In this document: in pieces, positions 15,408 through 19,768 of the stretch
Position numbering within the stretch: position 1 is the first letter of the stretch
Layout of the letters: each line of letters opens with the position of its first letter
Assembly: GCA_903858975.1 (NCBI GenBank)
Contig: CAIOKW010000274.1
Span: 1 to 19,768 of the forward strand
Length of the DNA stretch: 19,768 nucleotides
From: Oligoflexia bacterium
GTDB lineage: Bacteria; Bdellovibrionota; UBA1018; CAIMNF01
Reading direction: 5' to 3'
Program-made: the position numbers and the translations under genes
The notes under the pieces: generated by a model
Told to the model about the DNA's origin: nothing
What the model saw: the letters and a program-made list of their open reading frames with translations, nothing else
Databases searched by the model: none

Positions 15408-16520
15408 CTATTTCTTTTCAATAAACGGGGTTTTACAAACTTCAAACTCGTGGAAATCATCGCGAACCTTAACGAGGACTTTAGTTCCAATGGTTTCAAA
15501 TTTCTTATCCATGAACGCAACGCCAATCGATTGCTTGAGGGTTGGACTCTGCGTTCCGCTCGTAATGGTTCCAATCAAGCTAGATCGATCAAGATCATAG
15601 ATCTCATAACCTTGTCGTGGAATTCCGCGACCCAAGGACTTCACTCCCACGAGCGTTTTCTTTGGACCCGCAGCTTTCATGGCTTCAATTGCAGGTTTGC
15701 CAATAAAGGTTCCTGCCTTTTTTAATTTAGTGATCCAAGCGAGACCCACTTCAAGCGGATTCGTGTCATCGTTCAACTCATGTCCATAAAGAGCGTACTT
15801 CATCTCTAGACGTAAGGTGTCTCGAGCACCCAGCCCACATGGGAGGATTCCGGCACCCTTTCCAGCATCCAGGATGGCTTCCCAAACCTTCGGGCCATCA
15901 CTCCATGGAACATAAAGTTCAAAGCCATCTTCACCCGTATATCCGGTTCTAGCGATGATCGTATTTACGCCGCACAGAATCCCTTCTTTACACCAATAGG
16001 TCTTGATCAGGGAAAGGTCGGTTTGGGTCAATGTTTGAAGGATTTTTTGTGCCAAGGGTCCTTGGACTGCGATTTGTGAGAACTCTCCTGATGCATTTTT
16101 GATTCGCGGCTTTTGTCCCGAATAACTCTCAAGAGCGCGAGTCAAATGAGAGAAGTCTTTATCGGTGTTTGAAGCATTCACAACCAGCAGGAAGCGTTCT
16201 TCACCCAATCGATACACCACGAGGTCGTCTACAATGCCGCCCGATTCATTACAAAAAGCGGAGTACTGAGCTTGCTCTACGGCAAGGATTGAGGCGTCAT
16301 TCGTGGTCACAAAATTTATGAACTCAATGCTGCCCGGACCCTCTACAAAGATCTCTCCCATATGGCTCACATCAAATAGACCGCACGCATTTCGAACAGC
16401 AGTGTGTTCGTTCAGAACGCCTGAATATTGAACGGGGAGTTCCCAGCCACCAAAATCAACGATACGACCATTCAGTTTTTTATGTTCTTCGTAAAGAGCG
16501 GTTCTTTTGAGCATCGACAT
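15408..16520 (-). CDS. gcvT: Aminomethyltransferase, T-protein of the glycine cleavage system
   Basis: Transfers the methylene carbon from the GcvH-bound aminomethyl group to tetrahydrofolate, giving 5,10-methylene-THF and ammonia. The 370-residue length is normal. Visible family features are LKRTALYEEHKKL, DFGGWELPVQY, GLFDVSHMGE at about 47-56, the GGIVDDLVVYR block with the conserved Asp pair at 98-99, and TGYTGEDGFELYVP, followed by the C-terminal barrel (LGRGIPRQGYEI, LKQSIGVAFM). It starts three bases after folD, with GAGGAA about 11 bases before the ATG. Lying between folD and gcvH, it feeds its product directly to FolD. Confidence 0.97.
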   Translation of the reverse strand: MSMLKRTALYEEHKKLNGRIVDFGGWELPVQYSGVLNEHTAVRNACGLFDVSHMGEIFVEGPGSIEFINFVTTNDASILAVEQAQYSAFCNESGGIVDDLVVYRLGEERFLLVVNASNTDKDFSHLTRALESYSGQKPRIKNASGEFSQIAVQGPLAQKILQTLTQTDLSLIKTYWCKEGILCGVNTIIARTGYTGEDGFELYVPWSDGPKVWEAILDAGKGAGILPCGLGARDTLRLEMKYALYGHELNDDTNPLEVGLAWITKLKKAGTFIGKPAIEAMKAAGPKKTLVGVKSLGRGIPRQGYEIYDLDRSSLIGTITSGTQSPTLKQSIGVAFMDKKFETIGTKVLVKVRDDFHEFEVCKTPFIEKK

Positions 16521-16523
16521 AAC

Positions 16524-17369
16524 TTAGCGTTTCCTCAGGGCTGATGTAAATGTGTTTTCTAGAAGAACTTGAATCGTCATGGGTCCCACGCCGCCCGGAA
16601 CGGGGCTCATCGCAGAAGGGAGTGTCGCCACTGAGTTTACGTCTACGTCACCGGTGATCTTACCCTCTGCAGTTCGATGAATTCCCACATCCACAATCAC
16701 GGCTCCTGGTTTTACCCAGCTCTCTTGAACGAGGCCCCTTGAACCGGCCGCAACACAGATCACGTCAGCCAGGCGACAAAGCTCGGCTGGGTTCTGGGTT
16801 GCGCGATGAATTTGAATGACTGTGGCATTTCTTAAAAGGAGAAGGGCTGCGAGTGGCTTTCCGACAATGGCGCTTCGTCCAATGACGCAAACCACTTTTC
16901 CTTGAACTGCAATCTCGTAATGATCCAGTAAAAGCATGATTCCACCCGGAGTGCAGGGGCTGAATCGAGGATTTCCGGTAACGAGCAAACCAATATTCTC
17001 GGGGTGAAGGCAGTCGACGTCTTTCTCAGGATGGACCCACAAAGAAACCTCGCTCTCCTGGAACTGTGCGGGGAGAGGGCGTTGGATCAGGATTCCATCC
17101 ACTGCCGGATTTTGATTGAGCTCCTGAACCTTCAGTCTCACGAGCTCAGGGTTTACGTCCGATGGAAAGCGAATGGACTCGTGGGTAAATCCCACCAACG
17201 ATGCTGTGGTTTCTTTTTTTGAAACATAAATCTGGCTTGCGGGATCATTTCCCACGAGCACAACGCTTAAGTGGGGAACTCGCTTTCCTTGAGCAGATAG
17301 ATTCTGAACTTTCGCAATGAGCTCTGCTCTTCGTTTTTCAATCACAGGTTTCGCTTTTAAGATAATCAC
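16524..17369 (-). CDS. folD: Bifunctional methylene-THF dehydrogenase / methenyl-THF cyclohydrolase
   Basis: Converts 5,10-methylene-THF to 10-formyl-THF through methenyl-THF, with NADP+ as the usual acceptor. It has 281 residues. The catalytic region shows YVSKKETTASLVGF with Tyr48 and Lys52 in the Y-x-x-x-K spacing, ILIQRPLP at 93-100, KDVDCLHPENIG at 116-127 and the nucleotide-binding GRSAIVGKP at 164-172; PVPGGVGPMT is near the C-terminus. It begins at a GTG that overlaps the purB TGA by four bases, so the two are probably translationally coupled. Its place between purB and gcvT links glycine-derived one-carbon units to purine synthesis, which uses 10-formyl-THF. Confidence 0.97.
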   Translation of the reverse strand: MIILKAKPVIEKRRAELIAKVQNLSAQGKRVPHLSVVLVGNDPASQIYVSKKETTASLVGFTHESIRFPSDVNPELVRLKVQELNQNPAVDGILIQRPLPAQFQESEVSLWVHPEKDVDCLHPENIGLLVTGNPRFSPCTPGGIMLLLDHYEIAVQGKVVCVIGRSAIVGKPLAALLLLRNATVIQIHRATQNPAELCRLADVICVAAGSRGLVQESWVKPGAVIVDVGIHRTAEGKITGDVDVNSVATLPSAMSPVPGGVGPMTIQVLLENTFTSALRKR

Positions 17370-18664
17370 AGCGTACTCCGAGTTCGATTAAGGACGTGAT
17401 TAAAACGCGAGACATAGAATTTCTTCAGTTCATCCCAAGAAAGAAGAGATAGGTTAGCGTTTAGTTTGTTTTCAACACACTTTTCTTGAATGCTCGAAAT
17501 GAAGCTTTGAAAATCATTTGCTTGAAATGAGGCCTCTTGTACGAGTCGATATAACACTTCGCGAGGGGCAGTGTTTTGTGCAAGCAGGGTGTGTAAGATA
17601 AAGCTAGAGAGTGTTTTAAATTCAGTGCGAACCTTTTCTTCTATCGTGTCGGTGTGGATCACGAGGTCTCGAAGGGTTGAGCTCAGTCTTTGTAAAGAAT
17701 AGGTCAGAAGGCCAAAATGATCGGGGAAGTAAAGTCGCTCTGCACTTGAGTGGGAAATGTCGCGTTCGTGCCAAAGAAGAATATTCTGTTGTGCAATTTC
17801 CTGATGGGATCGAATCACTCTTGCGAGTCCACTTAAGTTCTCACTCGATACAGGATTCTTTTTGTGAGGCATAGTTGAGGAACCCTTTTGCCCCGCCGAA
17901 AACCCTTCGTGAACTTCTCCAATGTCGGAATGATGGAGATGTCTCAATTCAATTGCAAGTCGCTCAATGGCACTCGCCGTGAGCGCGCCAATAGAAGTAA
18001 TCAAAGCCAAGTGGTCCCTTGGAATGACCTGAGAAGATACAGGCTCAATGGGGAGCCCCAATTTTTTGAGGGTGAGCGCCTCTGTTTCTGGGCTCAAAAT
18101 GGTGTAATTTCCAACTGCTCCTGAAATTTGGCCGGTAACCTCATGATGAATGAGATGCTCGTAATCACGAAGTCTTCTCTCAAATTCAACTCTTGAAGAA
18201 AGAAATTTTTGAGCAAAAACCATTGGCTCTGCGGACATCCCATGAGACCGACCTACCGCAAGAGTGGTGCGAGTGTCTTCAATCCTTTGATCAAGAACCG
18301 TCAGGAGTTCTCGTATTGCACCCATGACAATGAAAAGGGAGTCCTTCACTTGAAGTGAGAGTGCGGTGTCGAGCACATCGGAAGAGGTAACTCCAAAGTG
18401 AAAATAGCGGGCATGCACGGGGTCCACCTGTTCGGTGACACTGGTGCAAAATGCGATCACATCGTGTTTTGTTTCTTGTTCAATTTCTTCAATCCGCCGA
18501 GGAAGGATCTGGATAGAAGAAAAGGCCGCACGAGTCCCCGGAGGAACAATTTTTTGTTCCTCAAGTGCATCGAGCAATGCGAGCTCAACAGTGAGCAGTC
18601 TTTCAAAGCGGGCCTGATCCGTCCAAAGCCTTGAAATCGCTTCTACTTCATAGCGGTTAATCAT
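17366..18664 (-). CDS. purB: Adenylosuccinate lyase
   Basis: Releases fumarate twice in purine synthesis: from SAICAR to AICAR and from adenylosuccinate to AMP. From ATG 18664 it has 432 residues, the length of the short Bacillus-type PurB. Motifs are TSSDVLDT at 93-100, GRSHGMSAEP with the catalytic His141, and the fumarase-superfamily loop GSSTMPHKKNP at 261-271 with the catalytic serine. I chose this start because MINRYEVEAISRLW is the family's N-terminus and GAGGAA stands three bases before the ATG. The open frame runs on upstream to 19051, but that part overlaps flgF and has no family similarity. It is the first gene of the minus-strand operon. Confidence 0.96.
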   Translation of the reverse strand: MINRYEVEAISRLWTDQARFERLLTVELALLDALEEQKIVPPGTRAAFSSIQILPRRIEEIEQETKHDVIAFCTSVTEQVDPVHARYFHFGVTSSDVLDTALSLQVKDSLFIVMGAIRELLTVLDQRIEDTRTTLAVGRSHGMSAEPMVFAQKFLSSRVEFERRLRDYEHLIHHEVTGQISGAVGNYTILSPETEALTLKKLGLPIEPVSSQVIPRDHLALITSIGALTASAIERLAIELRHLHHSDIGEVHEGFSAGQKGSSTMPHKKNPVSSENLSGLARVIRSHQEIAQQNILLWHERDISHSSAERLYFPDHFGLLTYSLQRLSSTLRDLVIHTDTIEEKVRTEFKTLSSFILHTLLAQNTAPREVLYRLVQEASFQANDFQSFISSIQEKCVENKLNANLSLLSWDELKKFYVSRFNHVLNRTRSTL

Positions 18665-18679
18665 GATTTCCTCAGCTGA

Positions 18680-18708
18680 ACTATACCAATAAAAGCGACT
18701 GATCTGAA
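18680..18708 (-). promoter_or_regulatory. Candidate sigma-70 promoter of the purB-folD-gcvTH operon
   Basis: Read on the - strand: TTCAGA (18708-18703), a 17-base spacer and TATAGT (18685-18680), matching the consensus at four and five of six positions. The start would fall about 10-15 bases before the purB ATG, giving a very short leader and leaving no room for a riboswitch. Confidence 0.5.
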
Positions 18709-18749
18709 GACTAAAGATGGGGGTCATGGGCCTAGTCGTGATCCCTGGT

Positions 18750-18768
18750 CGGTAAAAACTACCTACCG
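18750..18768. repeat. Short inverted repeat between purB and flgF
   Basis: CGGTA (18750-18754) and TACCG (18764-18768) around a nine-base centre, upstream of both divergent genes. It could be an operator, but five-base arms are common by chance. I see nothing else certain in the 223 bases between the purB and flgF starts except the candidate promoters listed. Confidence 0.25.
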
Positions 18769-18804
18769 TTGTTTTTTGACGCCTGAAGTTTGATGATTTC
18801 CGCT

Positions 18805-18834
18805 TTGCATCTTGTCGGGGTTTTAGCCTAAAAT
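18805..18834 (+). promoter_or_regulatory. Weak candidate promoter for flgF
   Basis: TTGCAT (18805-18810), an 18-base spacer and TAAAAT (18829-18834). The -10 matches well, the -35 at only three positions. No convincing sigma-28 or sigma-54 flagellar promoter is visible here. Confidence 0.25.
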
Positions 18835-18887
18835 GAAAGGAAGGCCGAGTTTCCAGGATGGAAACCGAAAGGAAATCAGGAACAAGG

Positions 18888-19706
18888 ATGTCAAAACCCC
18901 TTTGGCCCGCAGTATCGGGTGCAGTCGCAAGAGATTTTGAAGTAGAGGTTATTTCTAATAACCTTGCGAACGTGAACACCAACGGCTTCAAAAAAGATGG
19001 AGTCGACTTTAAAGAATATCTTTCTAAAAAAGAGAAGATGGACGATCTCACCGCAGATATTCCGCGTTCTCCCGTTAAGGATAAAGACCTTTATCCACTC
19101 GACGGTCGAGACCAATCCTTTGTGGTCGTCAATGGGACTCACACTAGTTTTAAAACCGGTGGATTAAAAGTCACCGATAATCCCCTGGATTTAGCTTTGA
19201 ATGGACCTGGATTTCTTGAGGTTTCCACTCCAAATGGAATTCGTTACACCAAATCGGGCGCACTGAAGCTCGGACCGGATGGAAGACTGATGACCACCGA
19301 GGGTCACCCGGTACTCTCTAAAAGTGCAGATGAGGGTGCGGATCCCGCATCTCGTTATATCAACATTTCAGGGCGAGAAGGACAGCTACACATTAATGAT
19401 CGCGGTGAGCTTTACATGAATGATGATCTCGTTGCGACTTTAGGTGTGGTGGAATTTGGGGATATGAAAACGATTCGAAAAACAGGTGGTCTTTATTTTG
19501 AAAATAAAGACCCAAAGGCAAACCCACCCCAGTCGGCCATTGCAACCAATGTAAAACAGGGAATGCTTGAAACTTCAAATGTGAATCCGGTGGAAGAGAT
19601 CAGTAATTTGATCCGCGCCAATCGAATGTTTGAACAAGATTTAAAGTCCATGAAGACCGTAAATGAAATGCTTCAAAAAGAAGCCAATGAAATTGGGAAA
19701 ATGTAA
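18888..19706 (+). CDS. flgF: Flagellar proximal rod protein FlgF
   Basis: Part of the proximal rod of the flagellar basal body, which crosses the periplasm and is exported by the flagellar type III system without a signal peptide. I place the start at ATG 18888 (272 residues, MSKPLWPAVSGAV) because AGGAA at 18878-18882 lies five bases upstream; the in-frame ATG at 18858 would add ten polar residues without a fitting site. The N-terminal rod motif is SNNLANVNTNGFK at about 23-35, the middle has FLEVSTPNGIRYTKSGAL, and the C-terminal rod helix runs through GMLETSNVNPVEEISNLIRANRMFE. FlgF and FlgG are close relatives; the position directly before a FlgG start makes FlgF the better name. Confidence 0.9.
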   Translation: MSKPLWPAVSGAVARDFEVEVISNNLANVNTNGFKKDGVDFKEYLSKKEKMDDLTADIPRSPVKDKDLYPLDGRDQSFVVVNGTHTSFKTGGLKVTDNPLDLALNGPGFLEVSTPNGIRYTKSGALKLGPDGRLMTTEGHPVLSKSADEGADPASRYINISGREGQLHINDRGELYMNDDLVATLGVVEFGDMKTIRKTGGLYFENKDPKANPPQSAIATNVKQGMLETSNVNPVEEISNLIRANRMFEQDLKSMKTVNEMLQKEANEIGKM

Positions 19707-19722
19707 TTAGGGGATTTGGAAT

Positions 19723-19768
19723 ATGATTAAAGCGCTCACCACATCGGCTACGGGACTTGAAGCTCAAC
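19723..19768 (+). CDS. flgG: Flagellar distal rod protein FlgG, 5' fragment cut by the window end
   Basis: ATG 19723 opens a frame reading MIKALTTSATGLEAQ, which matches the FlgG N-terminus (E. coli type MI-SLWIAKTGLDAQ) and remains open to the end. AGGGGA at 19709-19714 is a good ribosome-binding site eight bases upstream. It follows flgF by 16 bases, the standard flgF-flgG order. Only 15 codons are visible. Confidence 0.85.
   Translation, partial: MIKALTTSATGLEAQ

Noticed and set aside
18781..18815. Sigma-54 promoter before flgF around TTTGCAT
   Set aside because: No GG dinucleotide is found at the required distance upstream of the GC.
18829..18849. Sigma-28 flagellar promoter (TAAA ... 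GCCGAG) before flgF
   Set aside because: The gap between the two elements is 11 bases after TAAA, about four too few for the TAAA-N15-GCCGATAA pattern, and the second element is imperfect.
18665..19051. 129-codon upstream extension of the purB frame
   Set aside because: It runs antisense through the flgF 5' end, does not resemble any PurB N-terminus, and the start at 18664 has a good ribosome-binding site.

Overview
The window is a dense stretch of bacterial housekeeping genes with no insertion sequence, phage gene, tRNA, rRNA or CRISPR array that I can see. Moderate GC, many ATG/GTG starts overlapping the previous stop, Shine-Dalgarno sites, a flagellar gene pair, a single P-protein glycine decarboxylase and a TonB-type protein point to a motile Gram-negative bacterium. 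A deaminase that looks like the Bdellovibrio Bd3614 family makes Bdellovibrionota or a related former deltaproteobacterial lineage the best guess; this is inference, not proof.

Region 1 (1-4234, + strand) is the 3' part of the F1-ATPase operon: atpA-atpG-atpD-atpC, closed by a clear intrinsic terminator. The first 64 bases continue the atpA reading frame but carry two in-frame TAA codons inside the conserved N-terminal barrel, so the visible open atpA frame begins only at 65.

Region 2 (4259-7301, + strand) is a tightly packed unit: an unrecognised 668-residue membrane-anchored protein, xseB (exonuclease VII small subunit) and tlyA (S4/FtsJ rRNA 2'-O-methyltransferase), each overlapping the next by one or four bases. 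A perfect 16-bp palindrome covers the tlyA stop. Region 3 (7356-9890) is a complete class A penicillin-binding protein (PBP1A type).

Region 4 (9973-11242) has a TonB C-terminal protein on + and a small unknown protein on -, meeting tail to tail in a shared TTAA. Region 5 (11333-14251, +) is gcvP.

Region 6 (14248-18708, - strand) is one apparent operon for one-carbon and purine metabolism, transcribed purB-folD-gcvT-gcvH and followed by a cytidine-deaminase-fold protein. gcvT and gcvH work with the convergent gcvP to split glycine into CO2, NH3 and 5,10-methylene-THF; folD converts that to 10-formyl-THF for purine synthesis, where purB acts. A strong intrinsic terminator lies just after gcvH but inside the 5' coding end of the deaminase, which is the most unusual arrangement in the window. 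Region 7 (18888-19768, +) is divergent from purB and starts a flagellar rod operon, flgF and the first 15 codons of flgG.
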